DNA from: Nitrosomonas sp.
GTDB lineage: Bacteria > Pseudomonadota > Gammaproteobacteria > Burkholderiales > Nitrosomonadaceae
Direction: 5' to 3'
DNA length: 39,270 nt
Assembly: GCA_021774055.1 (NCBI GenBank)
Contig: JAJFJL010000189.1
Coordinates: forward strand, 1 to 39,270
Positions 1 to 8,043 of this stretch are shown here, in pieces. Numbering within the stretch: position 1 is the stretch's first letter; the number at the start of each line of letters is the position of its first letter. The position numbers were made by a program, and so were the translations under genes. The notes beneath the pieces were generated by a model. It ran no database searches, was not told where the DNA came from, and was given only the letters and a program-made list of their open reading frames with translations.

Positions 1-138
1 CACCTGACGCAGTCTTATGCCGCGCCTTTTTCCACAACGCTAACCACCATGGCTCTTTACCACAGCAACTTGGGATGGTTTGAAATCTACGCCCTCACGT
101 CGATTTCGAGAGACCTACTTTCATCTTTTGTATAGCAT
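1..138 (+). CDS. partial open frame of unknown identity, cut by window start
   Basis: Frame 1 is open from the first base to a TAG at about 136-138, giving 45 residues with no family I recognise. It ends directly before a hairpin, which would suit the end of a transcription unit. It may equally be non-coding DNA. No start, motif or homology supports it, so this is only a note on what fills the left edge. Confidence 0.15.
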
Positions 139-157
139 GAAGACCCAAAGGTCTTCT
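138..157. terminator. perfect 7-bp hairpin, terminator-like
   Basis: GAAGACC, a CAAA loop and GGTCTTC form a perfect stem-loop, followed by TTCAT rather than a long T run. It could end transcription arriving from either side: the unknown frame on its left or the fumC unit on its right. The weak T tract makes intrinsic termination uncertain. Confidence 0.35.
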
Positions 158-167
158 TCATGGCACA

Positions 168-197
168 CTAGGGCGCAATAACCGTAGGGCATTGCGC
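168..197. repeat. short hairpin repeat (GGCGCAAT...ATTGCGCC type)
   Basis: An imperfect stem-loop with arms GCGCAAT and ATTGCGC. The same dispersed repeat recurs near 2911, 27326-27352, 29405-29432, 33937-33966 and 37608-37638, with GGTGCAAT or GGTGTAAT variants. This copy sits just past the small ORF downstream of fumC. Confidence 0.6.
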
Positions 198-207
198 CGT
201 TTTACAA

Positions 208-330
208 TCATTCATCAGAGTTCTTTTTTATGTGATTTTTATCATCATGTTGCAGTGCATCTTTAACCACAATACCCATACCAACACAAAATATAATAAC
301 CATAAGAATCACAATTAATTCACCCATCAT
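208..330 (-). CDS. small single-span membrane protein coupled to fumC
   Basis: A 40-residue ORF whose ATG (330-328) overlaps the fumC TGA (329-327) as ATGA, the classic arrangement for translational coupling. Residues 3-22 are strongly hydrophobic ([12 protein letters not shown] onward) and form one predicted membrane helix. A short charged tail ends in KKNSDE. Independent support comes from the rearranged duplicate near 2950, where the last codons survive in frame as KNSDN-stop with substitutions. I recognise no family. It could be a small membrane regulator, or an ORF open only by chance. Confidence 0.5.
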   Translation of the reverse strand: MMGELIVILMVIIFCVGMGIVVKDALQHDDKNHIKKNSDE

Positions 331-1724
331 AATGCATTATTTCTCCCCACCATATTCTCCGGCACTACCCAAGCATCAAATTCCTCCGCTGTCACATAAC
401 CAGTGGCAACCGCCGCTGCTTTTAAAGTTGTCGCTTCCCGATGCGCCTTTTTAGCAATCTCAGAAGATTTGTCATAACCAATATGTGGATTAAGTGCGGT
501 TACTAGCATCAGGGAATTATGCATCAGGGTATCAATTCGTTCATGGTTAGCTGCGATGCCTACGGCGCAGTTGTTATTGAAGCTAGTCATACCATCGCTT
601 AATAATCTGACACTTTGCAGGAAGTTATGAATAATCATTGGTTTCATAACGTTCAATTCAAAATTACCTAGGGAGCCGCCGATGTTGATGGCGACGTCGT
701 TACCCATAACTTGGCAGCACAGCATGGTGACAGCTTCTGATTGGGTGGGGTTGACTTTACCGGGCATGATGGAGCTGCCGGGTTCGTTTTCTGGGATTTT
801 TAATTCGCCGATACCGCAGCGTGGGCCGGAGGCTAGCCAGCGGATGTCGTTGCTGATTTTCATTAATGCGGCGGCTAGGGTTTTTAATGCGCCGTGTGCA
901 TGCACGAGGGCATCGTTACAGGCTAGGGCTTCAAATTTATTGGGAGCGGTAACAAAAGATAGTTCGGTTAAACGTGATAATTCTGCCGCTACCCGCACTG
1001 CAAATTCAGGATGGGCATTTAGTCCGGTACCAACGGCAGTGCCACCTAAAGCTAGTTCAGATAAATGTGGCAAGGTGGCTTCAACATGTTTTAAGCTATG
1101 ATCTAGCTGTGCGACATAGCCAGAGAATTCTTGCCCTAAGGTTAGTGGGGTGGCATCTTGTAGATGGGTGCGGCCAATTTTTACGATGTTAGCAAATTCT
1201 TCTACCTTTGCTGCCAGTGTTGTACGCAGTTGTTGTATAGCGGGAATTAATTGTTGTTGTACTACTTGCACTGCTGCTACGTGCATCGCAGTTGGAAATA
1301 CGTCGTTGGAAGATTGGCCTTTGTTGACATCATCATTAGGGTGTACTTTGCGATCACTACCGCGTCCGCCCCCTAATAGCTCTGATGCTCGATTTGCCAA
1401 CACTTCGTTCATATTCATGTTGGTTTGTGTACCAGACCCGGTTTGCCAAATTACTAAGGGAAATGCTGCAGGGTGTTGATCGGCGATCACTTCATCTGCA
1501 GCACGAATGATGGCAGCGGTGCTGGCAGCATCTAGCAAGCCTAATTCATGATTAACAGTTGCGGCTGAACGTTTTACTTGTGCCAAAGCATGCACTAAGG
1601 CAACTGGCATTTGTTCGTTAGAGATTTTAAAATTCTGTAAGGAGCGCTGTGTTTGTGCGCCCCATAGTGCGTTTGTTGGTACTTGCACGTTACCCATGGC
1701 ATCGCGCTCTTCACGGTAATCCAT
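327..1724 (-). CDS. fumC: fumarate hydratase class II
   Basis: An iron-independent fumarase that interconverts fumarate and L-malate in the TCA cycle as a cytoplasmic homotetramer. The sequence has the N-terminal WGAQTQRS stretch, [24 protein letters not shown] and the family signature [13 protein letters not shown], which includes the catalytic-loop serine. The frame is open up to 1814, but I place the start at ATG 1724 ([12 protein letters not shown]). It gives 465 residues, the usual FumC length, and has GAGA just upstream. The additional upstream residues look like read-through. A small membrane ORF overlaps its stop. A broken internal copy of this gene lies at 2908-3174, and an nrdB tail fragment sits upstream, evidence of a past tandem duplication. 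Confidence 0.95.
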   Translation of the reverse strand: MDYREERDAMGNVQVPTNALWGAQTQRSLQNFKISNEQMPVALVHALAQVKRSAATVNHELGLLDAASTAAIIRAADEVIADQHPAAFPLVIWQTGSGTQTNMNMNEVLANRASELLGGGRGSDRKVHPNDDVNKGQSSNDVFPTAMHVAAVQVVQQQLIPAIQQLRTTLAAKVEEFANIVKIGRTHLQDATPLTLGQEFSGYVAQLDHSLKHVEATLPHLSELALGGTAVGTGLNAHPEFAVRVAAELSRLTELSFVTAPNKFEALACNDALVHAHGALKTLAAALMKISNDIRWLASGPRCGIGELKIPENEPGSSIMPGKVNPTQSEAVTMLCCQVMGNDVAINIGGSLGNFELNVMKPMIIHNFLQSVRLLSDGMTSFNNNCAVGIAANHERIDTLMHNSLMLVTALNPHIGYDKSSEIAKKAHREATTLKAAAVATGYVTAEEFDAWVVPENMVGRNNAL

Positions 1725-1814
1725 ATCATCTCTCATCTGTTGTGTTGGTTTAATCGTCTGCCCATATTTCTTGTCCCTTGAGTAGGATGCGCCTCCTATG
1801 CGTAGGCACATCAT

Positions 1815-1895
1815 CCTACTTTGTTAGCCCTAATCTAACGCACCACCGGTTTGATATTCAGTTACACGGGTTTCAAAGGAAAATGTCACTTTCTG
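1815..1895 (-). pseudogene. fragment of the nrdB 3' end
   Basis: About 60-80 bp upstream of fumC closely match the last codons of nrdB at 3306-3385. On the minus strand they still read [11 protein letters not shown] followed by a stop, the R2 tail peptide that docks on the large subunit. Similarity fades past about 1885. Nothing else of nrdB is present, so this is a remnant. Together with the fumC fragment beside intact nrdB, it suggests that an nrdB-fumC pair was once tandemly duplicated. Confidence 0.7.
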
Positions 1896-1967
1896 TAAAT
1901 ACTGGTTCAAAGAAGGGCTGCCAGCTTAGAACGGGACAAGGTATAGCATCATTCAATGCCCACTCAC

Positions 1968-2043
1968 CGTCATTCCTGCATGCCTTTAGCAGGAATCCAC
2001 CGGGGCCGTCCTGGATTCCTGCTAGAAACATGCAGGAATGACG
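1968..2043. repeat. 76-bp palindromic repeat (CGTCATTCCTGC family)
   Basis: Arms of about 32 bp start with CGTCATTCCTGCATG and are joined by a short GC-rich centre. They match with only a couple of mismatches. Related copies occur at 7810-7887, 15899-15930, 22195-22227 and 28570-28608. It can fold into a long hairpin in RNA and may be a small non-autonomous mobile element. Confidence 0.75.
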
Positions 2044-2167
2044 AGGGGGATGTTTCTTGAGTTTTGTCCCGTCTTAAGTTGGTATCCAAAAGAAGTTACA
2101 TTATGATCCTTAGAAGCAAAAATTTGTGATGTCTTTTACGGTCAAGTGGATTTGCTGGTTATGCTTT

Positions 2168-2443
2168 TTAATAAATACGAACTTCAAGATTTTTACCTAA
2201 AGAACTAGCAAATTTTTTAAGTGTTGAAAGTTTTACATCTTCTGCGTGATTTTCTATTCTTGAAATTGCTGATTTTTTTGTACTTAGACGAGTTGCAAGT
2301 TCTTCTTGAGTAACTCCTGCATTTTCTCTTGCTTCTTTTAGCATAAGTCCAATTTTAAATGCTTGATAGCCTTCATTGAAATTTAAAGAGAAACTTTCAT
2401 CCTGCTCTTTTCTTTTATTAATATATTTCTTCAAATCACTCAT
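2168..2443 (-). CDS. higA: HigA/XRE-type antitoxin
   Basis: A 91-residue protein with a helix-turn-helix in its second half (VTQEELATRLSTKKSAISRIEN), typical of XRE/HigA antitoxins that neutralise a RelE-fold toxin and repress their own operon. The start at 2443 has AAAGGAAA upstream; a more distal TTG does not. The toxin gene lies upstream, the inverted order usual for higBA. If the toxin frameshift is corrected, the toxin stop overlaps this start by eight nucleotides. A palindrome at 2794-2817 is the likely operator. Confidence 0.82.
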   Translation of the reverse strand: MSDLKKYINKRKEQDESFSLNFNEGYQAFKIGLMLKEARENAGVTQEELATRLSTKKSAISRIENHAEDVKLSTLKKFASSLGKNLEVRIY

Positions 2444-2499
2444 TAACTTTCCTTTCAAGATAATCTTGTTTACGTCGTTCTGAGAGAAGAATTTCAGCT

Positions 2500-2787
2500 T
2501 TAGGAGCCTTTTGTGTTCTTTTGAAACCCATTGGTTAATATAATAAAATTTCCATCATCGAAGAAGCCTAAAAAACGGAATATATTATTTCCTATTTGAA
2601 CCCGAATTTCCCATATACCTTCGGTATTTACTAATTTTTTGAGGTATGTCGTAGGAACTTTCTCTAATTCCTCAATTACCTGCATTACCCAAGCTACTTT
2701 CTGTGCCTGTTTGCTATCCAAGGTATCTAAAAAATCCTCTACAGGACACTCATCGGATTCAGTCCTGTAAAATAATATCTCTCTCAT
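2500..2787 (-). CDS. higB: HigB/Gp49-like RelE-fold toxin, apparent C-terminal frameshift
   Basis: The 95 residues resemble the phage-derived Gp49/HigB family of ribosome-dependent mRNA interferases (REILFYRTESDECPVEDFLD; IWEIRVQIGNNIFRFLGFFD). I chose ATG 2787 because the operator-like palindrome lies just upstream; a TTG at 2823 would put it inside the gene. The frame stops early at 2500, after NGFQKNTKGS. If one A is removed from the CACAAAAGG run, the frame continues as KAPKAEILLSERRKQDYLER to a TGA at 2436-2438, matching the normal family C-terminus and overlapping the higA start. The toxin is therefore either inactivated, produced by ribosomal slippage, or subject to a sequencing error. 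Confidence 0.78.
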   Translation of the reverse strand: MREILFYRTESDECPVEDFLDTLDSKQAQKVAWVMQVIEELEKVPTTYLKKLVNTEGIWEIRVQIGNNIFRFLGFFDDGNFIILTNGFQKNTKGS

Positions 2788-2793
2788 ATGACA

Positions 2794-2817
2794 AATGTTA
2801 ACTTGTACGTTAACATT
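2794..2817. promoter_or_regulatory. palindromic operator candidate for higBA
   Basis: A perfect inverted repeat, AATGTTAAC, six bases, GTTAACATT, lies seven bases upstream of the chosen higB start. XRE-type antitoxins usually autorepress through such a palindrome. No protein binding can be shown from sequence. Confidence 0.5.
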
Positions 2818-2850
2818 TTTCAAGTAGTGTTTTTCTCAAGCATAATCCCG

Positions 2851-2905
2851 AGGTGAGCGGAAATTTTCCAGATAATCGACTGCTGAGCCGGAGAATTATC
2901 AGTTT
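2851..2905. repeat. degenerate copy of the AGGTGAGCGG palindrome
   Basis: This starts with AGGTGAGCGGAAATT and ends near GAATTATCAG. It is a decayed relative of the intact 70-bp palindrome at 34519-34588. The right arm has largely lost its pairing. Confidence 0.5.
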
Positions 2906-2907
2906 AG

Positions 2908-3174
2908 TAGAGCGCAATAACTGTAGGGCATTGCACTATTTTACAATCAGTTATCAGAGTTCTTTTAATTTCTATTGCACCATTTGCACTGCTGCTACGT
3001 GTATTGCAGTTGGAAATGTGTCGTTGGAAGATTGGCCTTTATTGACATCATCATTAGGATGTATTTTACGCTCGCTGCCACGGCCGCCACCTAATAGCTC
3101 TGATGCCCGATTTGCCAACACTTCATTCATATTCATGTTGGTTTGTGTACCATAACCAGTTTGCCAAATTACTA
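2908..3174 (-). pseudogene. internal fumC fragment fused to fumC-downstream DNA
   Basis: From about 2985 to 3174 the minus strand reads an internal piece of FumC ([19 protein letters not shown] through [19 protein letters not shown]), homologous to 1262-1455 with mostly synonymous differences. It then stops. Bases 2908-2965 match the region past fumC (171-230), including the tail of the small membrane ORF. So a large internal deletion joined mid-fumC to its downstream flank. The substitution pattern suggests an old duplicate that was under selection for some time before it broke. Confidence 0.8.
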
Positions 3175-3262
3175 GTGCCTTGTACGCTAAATAACCTGGA
3201 GAATATAGGGGATACATATAATACTTAGTTGGATTTAGGATGCTATCAAAGCCAGGTATGCA

Positions 3263-3284
3263 TTCCCACGCGGGAGCGTGGGAA
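3263..3284. terminator. 9-bp hairpin after nrdB
   Basis: TTCCCACGC, four bases, GCGTGGGAA form a perfect stem just downstream of nrdB on the minus strand. This is a widespread dispersed repeat type. No T run follows, so a role as transcript end or 3'-end stabiliser is only likely. Confidence 0.4.
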
Positions 3285-3310
3285 CGAGAATTGATGTGCC
3301 TACTACTTGG

Positions 3311-4477
3311 TTAATCCCAATCTAATGCACCACCGGTTTGATATTCAGTTACGCGGGTTTCAAAGAAATTCTTCTCTTTCTTTAAGTCCATCATTTCTGA
3401 CATCCAGGGGAATGGGTTTTTAGCATCCTCATACAATGCATCTAAGCCAATTTGCTGGCAGCGGCGGTTGGCAATGTAACGTAGGTATTCTTTAAACATT
3501 GGTGCATTCATTCCTAATACACCGCGCGGCATGGTGTCTTCGGCGTAGCGATATTCTAGAGCTACAGCTTGGTGCATTAATTCAGTGATTTCATCACGGA
3601 AAGCTTTAGTCCAAAGCTGTGGGTTTTCCATTTTGATTTGGTTGATAACATCAATGCCAAAATTACAATGCATAGATTCATCACGCAGAATATATTGATA
3701 TTGTTCCGCAGAACCAGTCATTTTATTTTGTCTACCAAGTGCCAGAATCTGAGTAAAACCAACATAAAAAAACAAGCCTTCCATGATGCAAGCAAACACT
3801 ATCAGGCTTCTTAATAATTGTTGATCAGTTTCTTGCGTGCCGGTTTTAAAATTTGGATCAGTTAAAATATCAATAAATGGAATTAGGAATTCATCTTTGT
3901 CACGAATTGAGGCGACTTCATGGTAAGCATTAAAAATCTCTCCTTCATCCAGTCCTAATGATTCGACAATATATTGATAAGCATGAGTATGAATCGCTTC
4001 TTCAAAAGCTTGGCGTAATAAATACTGACGGCATTCTGGGTTGGTAATATGTCGATAAGTACCTAAGACGATGTTATTTGCTGCTAAGGAATCAGCGGTA
4101 ACAAAAAAACCTAAATTACGTTTAATTAAGCGGCGTTCGTCTTCGGTCAAGCCATTTGGATTTTTCCATAATTCAATATCACGGCTCATGTTAATTTCTT
4201 GCGGCATCCAGTGATTAGCACAAGCTGATAGATATTTATCCCAGGCCCATTTGTATTTAAATGGTACTAATTGATTAACATCTGCACTACAGTTGATGAT
4301 GCTTTTATCTTCAATAGATATGCGGCGATTGCTTTCATCCAGGACTACTTCTGAACGCTGATCAATTTGACTTAGGGATTGTTGTGGTAAGTCATTATCT
4401 AGCAAGCCAATATCATTCAACGGATTTTTTGGTAATGGCATTTTTGCTTGAACTGCTTCGTCTTCAAATACTAGCAT
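3311..4477 (-). CDS. nrdB: ribonucleoside-diphosphate reductase, beta subunit (class Ia R2)
   Basis: The small subunit of aerobic ribonucleotide reductase holds the di-iron centre and tyrosyl radical used by NrdA to make deoxyribonucleotides. By spacing to E. coli R2, the ligands are D129, E160, H163, E233, E267 and H270, with radical tyrosine Y167 in EEAIHTHAY. The C-terminus [10 protein letters not shown] is the flexible tail that docks on NrdA. Length is 388 residues, normal. ATG 4477 has AAAAGGA upstream and follows the nrdA stop by 16 bases, so the two form one operon. A stray copy of its 3' end lies at 1815-1895. Confidence 0.96.
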   Translation of the reverse strand: MLVFEDEAVQAKMPLPKNPLNDIGLLDNDLPQQSLSQIDQRSEVVLDESNRRISIEDKSIINCSADVNQLVPFKYKWAWDKYLSACANHWMPQEINMSRDIELWKNPNGLTEDERRLIKRNLGFFVTADSLAANNIVLGTYRHITNPECRQYLLRQAFEEAIHTHAYQYIVESLGLDEGEIFNAYHEVASIRDKDEFLIPFIDILTDPNFKTGTQETDQQLLRSLIVFACIMEGLFFYVGFTQILALGRQNKMTGSAEQYQYILRDESMHCNFGIDVINQIKMENPQLWTKAFRDEITELMHQAVALEYRYAEDTMPRGVLGMNAPMFKEYLRYIANRRCQQIGLDALYEDAKNPFPWMSEMMDLKKEKNFFETRVTEYQTGGALDWD

Positions 4478-4493
4478 TGTTGATTCCTTTTAT

Positions 4494-7358
4494 TTATTGA
4501 CATGCTTCACATTCTTCATCATCGATAGCGCAATATTTTATTTCTACTGATGTTGATTCAGCAGTTAACTTAGTAACCCCACCATCGATTGGTACTGCAT
4601 TTAATGCCCCAGCTTCAACTGTAGATTTTTCTGCGGCAGTAGCACCTAGCGAACGTAAATAATAGGTGGTTTTTAAACCACGCAACCAGGCCAGTTTGTA
4701 AATTTCATCCAATTTTTTACCAGAAACTCCGGCCATATAAATGTTAAGTGATTGCGATTGGTCTATCCATTTTTGTCGTCGTGCTGCGGCCTCAACTAAC
4801 CAGCTTGGATCCATCTCAAATGCAGTGGCATAACAGGAGCGAATATCCTCTGGAATTCGGTCTATTTTGCTAATCGCACCATCAAAATATTTAAGATCAG
4901 CAATCATTACTTCGTCCCAAAGGTTGAGTTTTTTCAGGTCATTGACTAAGGTTTTATTGGCAATAGTGAATTCGCCTGATAGATTGGATTTAACGTATAG
5001 ATTCTGATAAGTTGGCTCAATGCTGGCGGAAACCCCAACAATGTTAGAGATGGTTGCAGTAGGCGCAATTGCTAAGCAGTTTGAATTACGTAAACCATGT
5101 TTTTTAATCTGTTTACGTAGTGCATCCCAGTTCTGGGTGGATGACAGATCAGCTTCTACAAAACCACCGCGCTGTTCACGCAGCACTTCTAACGAATCAT
5201 GCGGCAAAATTCCGCGATCCCATAAACTACCTTGATAAGAATTGTAACGACCACGCTCTTGTGCTAATTCACTGGAAGCCCAATAAGTATAGTAAGCGAC
5301 CATTTCCATTGATTGATCAGCAAAAGTTACCGCTTGTTCTGAGGCATAGGGAATACCTTGTTGATGCAGACAATCCTGGAACCCCATAATTCCTAGACCA
5401 ACTGGGCGATGTTTTAAGTTAGCATTACGTGCTTTGGCAACGGCATAAAAATTAATATCCACCACGTTATCAAGCATACGCATGGCGGTTTTAATGGTGC
5501 GTTTTAGCTTATTACTATCTAGCTGGCCATTTTTTAAATGCGCTACTAAATTTACCGAGCCAAGATTACATACTGCAATTTCATTCTCATTAGTGTTTAA
5601 AGTAATTTCGGTACATAAATTTGAACTATGTACTACACCAATATGATTTTGTGGTGAACGAATATTGCAAGGATCTTTAAAGGTGATCCACGGATGTCCG
5701 GTTTCAAACAACATACTAAGCATTTTGCGCCATAGTTGTTTAGCAGGAATCTTTTTGTACAGCCCAAACTCGCCCCGGGCTATTTTTTCTTCATAGCCAA
5801 GGTAAGCTTGCTCAAATTCTTTACCAAATTTTTCATGTAAATCAGGTACGTCATCAGGTGAGAAAAGTGTCCAGTCACTACCATCCATAACCCGTTTCAT
5901 AAATAAATCAGGAATCCAAGTGGCGGTGTTCATATCATGGGTACGACGACGATCGTCACCAGTATTTTTACGTAGCTCTAAAAACTCCTCAATATCTAGA
6001 TGCCAGCATTCTAAGTAAGCACAAACTGCACCCTTACGCTTGCCGCCTTGATTAACTGCCACTGCCGTATCAGATACTACTTTTAGAAAAGGAACCACAC
6101 CTTGTGACTTACCATTGGTACCTTTGATACGCGCGCCCAGCGCTCTGACTGCAGTCCAATCATTACCTAGACCACCGGCATACTTAGCCAGTAAGGCATT
6201 TTCTTTAATCGCTTCAAAGATACCGTCCAGATTGTCAGGTACGGTGGATAGGTAACATGAAGATAATTGTGAGCGACAAGTGCCTGAATTAAATAGGGTA
6301 GGGGTGGAGCTCATAAAATCAAAGCTGGATAACACCTGATAGAATTCAATTGCACGTGCTTCACGATCAATTTCATTCAAGGCTAATCCCATCGCCACTC
6401 GCATAAAAAATACCTGCGGCAATTCAATCCGTTTTTCCTTGATATGTAGAAAATAACGGTCGTATAAAGTCTGTAAGCCAAGGTAATCAAATTGTAAGTC
6501 ACGCTCAGCCACCAGTGTTTCTGCTAATCTTGGTAGATCAAACTGGGCTAGTCGTTCATCCAACAGGCCGGCTTCAATTCCTGTTTTAATAAAATCAGGA
6601 AAATAATCTTGGTAACCAGATGCCATCGCTTGTTGACTAACTTCTTCACCAAGTACCTCTAGGCGAATGCTATGCAACAAGATTCTTGCGGTTACATAAC
6701 TATAAGCAGGGTCTTTTTCTATCAATGATCTGGCAGACAAAATAGCTGATTTTCTAACTTCCTCTAGCGGCACTTCATCATACAAATCTTTTAGCATCGC
6801 CTTTAGAATCAAAGCCGCATCAACCGCTTCTCCTAACCCTTCGCAAGCAGATTCAATCGACGCCGACAATTGTGCAATATCCAGAGGCACTTTGCGTCCG
6901 TTATCCAATACATGCAGCACATCGGCTGGTGTTTCGGTAGTTGTTGCTTGTTTTAGTTTGGCACGTTCTCTGGTTCGGTCTTCACGATAAACAACATAAG
7001 CACGTGCCACATCATGTTCACCAGAACGCATTAATGCCAGTTCAACCTGATCTTGAATGTCTTCAATATGAAAAGTGCCACCATCTGGTTGGCGTCGTAA
7101 TAAGGCATTAACCGCATCAGTGGTTAAACGTATTACTACTTCATGTACTCGTGCTGATGCAGCTCCTTGACCACCTTCAACAGCGATAAATGCCTTGGTC
7201 ATAGCGACTGAGATTTTGCTTGGTTCAAAAGCAACTACCGCGCCATTGCGACGGATGATTTTATACTGTAAATAAGCTGAATTTTGCGACTGAGATGAGG
7301 GTGAATTTTTATTTTCAGACACTGCTCTATGGCTTGTTGGATTTGTGGCAAGCTGCAT
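4494..7358 (-). CDS. nrdA: ribonucleoside-diphosphate reductase, alpha subunit
   Basis: The large catalytic subunit of class Ia ribonucleotide reductase (954 residues). Two consecutive ATP-cone domains (about residues 31-125 and 146-240) suggest dATP overall-activity control. The barrel holds the active-site cysteines: C368 in SSCYLSTVPDN, the thiyl cysteine C582 in SSNLCTEI with E584, and C597 in AVCNLGSVNL. The C-terminal CEACQ is the swinging dithiol re-reduced by thioredoxin or glutaredoxin. ATG 7358 has AAGGAG upstream. A candidate NrdR box lies about 80 bases upstream. nrdB follows directly. Confidence 0.97.
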   Translation of the reverse strand: MQLATNPTSHRAVSENKNSPSSQSQNSAYLQYKIIRRNGAVVAFEPSKISVAMTKAFIAVEGGQGAASARVHEVVIRLTTDAVNALLRRQPDGGTFHIEDIQDQVELALMRSGEHDVARAYVVYREDRTRERAKLKQATTTETPADVLHVLDNGRKVPLDIAQLSASIESACEGLGEAVDAALILKAMLKDLYDEVPLEEVRKSAILSARSLIEKDPAYSYVTARILLHSIRLEVLGEEVSQQAMASGYQDYFPDFIKTGIEAGLLDERLAQFDLPRLAETLVAERDLQFDYLGLQTLYDRYFLHIKEKRIELPQVFFMRVAMGLALNEIDREARAIEFYQVLSSFDFMSSTPTLFNSGTCRSQLSSCYLSTVPDNLDGIFEAIKENALLAKYAGGLGNDWTAVRALGARIKGTNGKSQGVVPFLKVVSDTAVAVNQGGKRKGAVCAYLECWHLDIEEFLELRKNTGDDRRRTHDMNTATWIPDLFMKRVMDGSDWTLFSPDDVPDLHEKFGKEFEQAYLGYEEKIARGEFGLYKKIPAKQLWRKMLSMLFETGHPWITFKDPCNIRSPQNHIGVVHSSNLCTEITLNTNENEIAVCNLGSVNLVAHLKNGQLDSNKLKRTIKTAMRMLDNVVDINFYAVAKARNANLKHRPVGLGIMGFQDCLHQQGIPYASEQAVTFADQSMEMVAYYTYWASSELAQERGRYNSYQGSLWDRGILPHDSLEVLREQRGGFVEADLSSTQNWDALRKQIKKHGLRNSNCLAIAPTATISNIVGVSASIEPTYQNLYVKSNLSGEFTIANKTLVNDLKKLNLWDEVMIADLKYFDGAISKIDRIPEDIRSCYATAFEMDPSWLVEAAARRQKWIDQSQSLNIYMAGVSGKKLDEIYKLAWLRGLKTTYYLRSLGATAAEKSTVEAGALNAVPIDGGVTKLTAESTSVEIKYCAIDDEECEACQ

Positions 7359-7427
7359 TGCTGACGGCTCCTTATTCGATTTGCACTGAGGTGTTGTTAA
7401 TTAAGAAGATTTTCTGCTTATTCTGGG

Positions 7428-7447
7428 AAACCACTATATATGGTGTT
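7428..7447 (-). promoter_or_regulatory. candidate NrdR box upstream of nrdA
   Basis: ACCACTATATATGGTGT resembles the near-palindromic NrdR recognition site (ACACWATATATWGTGT type) and lies in the expected place upstream of nrdA. NrdR represses ribonucleotide reductase genes, usually through two boxes in phase. I could not find a convincing second box, so this is tentative. Confidence 0.4.
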
Positions 7448-7720
7448 AAGATCTTAAAAAAACATAACCTGTAGTGTACAAGTAAATATGAATTATTAGC
7501 AATCGATTAATAAATCTTTTTTAAACTACCCGAAAATATCGTGTGCCAAGCTACTATTAATAAACAATATGCGTAATTTTTAGGCAACATAATTAATTAT
7601 TTTTAGAAAATATATTGTTGCTAATTGGCGACAAGTTAACTCTTGCCTTTCAGTAAACATTACGGTCTAATCACTGCCTAAATCACAGCTGATAATCGTG
7701 CATATATCAGTAAAATTTAT

Positions 7721-7959
7721 GGCATCCTTCAATGTTCGGTTTGCATTTTTTTAAGAAGACAAAGTTTCATATTGAAACTATGTCAAAAATAGTTGATATG
7801 AAACATACACCTCGTCATTCCTGCATGTTTCTAACAGGAATCTACATCGACTTAGATTCCTGCTAAAGGCACGCAGGAATGACGAGGGATAAATAGACAT
7901 CAAAGGAAATTTTTGATATCAAAAATGTAAACTACTTTTGAGTTAATATGAAGGATGCC
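7721..7959. mobile_element. 239-bp MITE-like element with GGCATCCTTCA inverted ends
   Basis: Perfect 11-bp terminal inverted repeats, GGCATCCTTCA and TGAAGGATGCC, bound a 239-bp non-coding segment. It contains a nested palindrome of the CGTCATTCCTGC family. A second element with the same ends is at 28447-28645, and both share GTAAACTACTTTT near the right end. The flanks AAATTTAT and AAGCTTAG are only weakly alike, so any target duplication has decayed. It occupies much of the otherwise gene-free 7359-8043 stretch between divergent nrdA and the acyltransferase. Confidence 0.65.
7810..7887. repeat. nested palindrome (CGTCATTCCTGC family)
   Basis: Arms start CCTCGTCATTCCTGC and end GCAGGAATGACGAGG, with only a few mismatches across about 33 bp. 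It lies wholly inside the 7721-7959 element, so it either inserted into that element or is part of it. Confidence 0.7.
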
Positions 7960-8043
7960 AAGCTTAGGAACGTGCATGAAACAAATTAATTAAAATCAAG
8001 GCCAACAATTGATCATTTTCCAACGGTTAGCGTACTCAACAGC

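Noticed and set aside
682-1479. Plus-strand frames opposite fumC
   Set aside because: They are shadows of the fumC coding strand, with no family match or ribosome sites.
4494-7358. Possible intein or intron in nrdA, common in this gene
   Set aside because: The protein reads continuously through all cone and catalytic motifs at normal length, with no insert.
7465-7485. Second NrdR box near GTAGTGTACA
   Set aside because: Poor match, and its distance from the first box does not fit the usual in-phase spacing.
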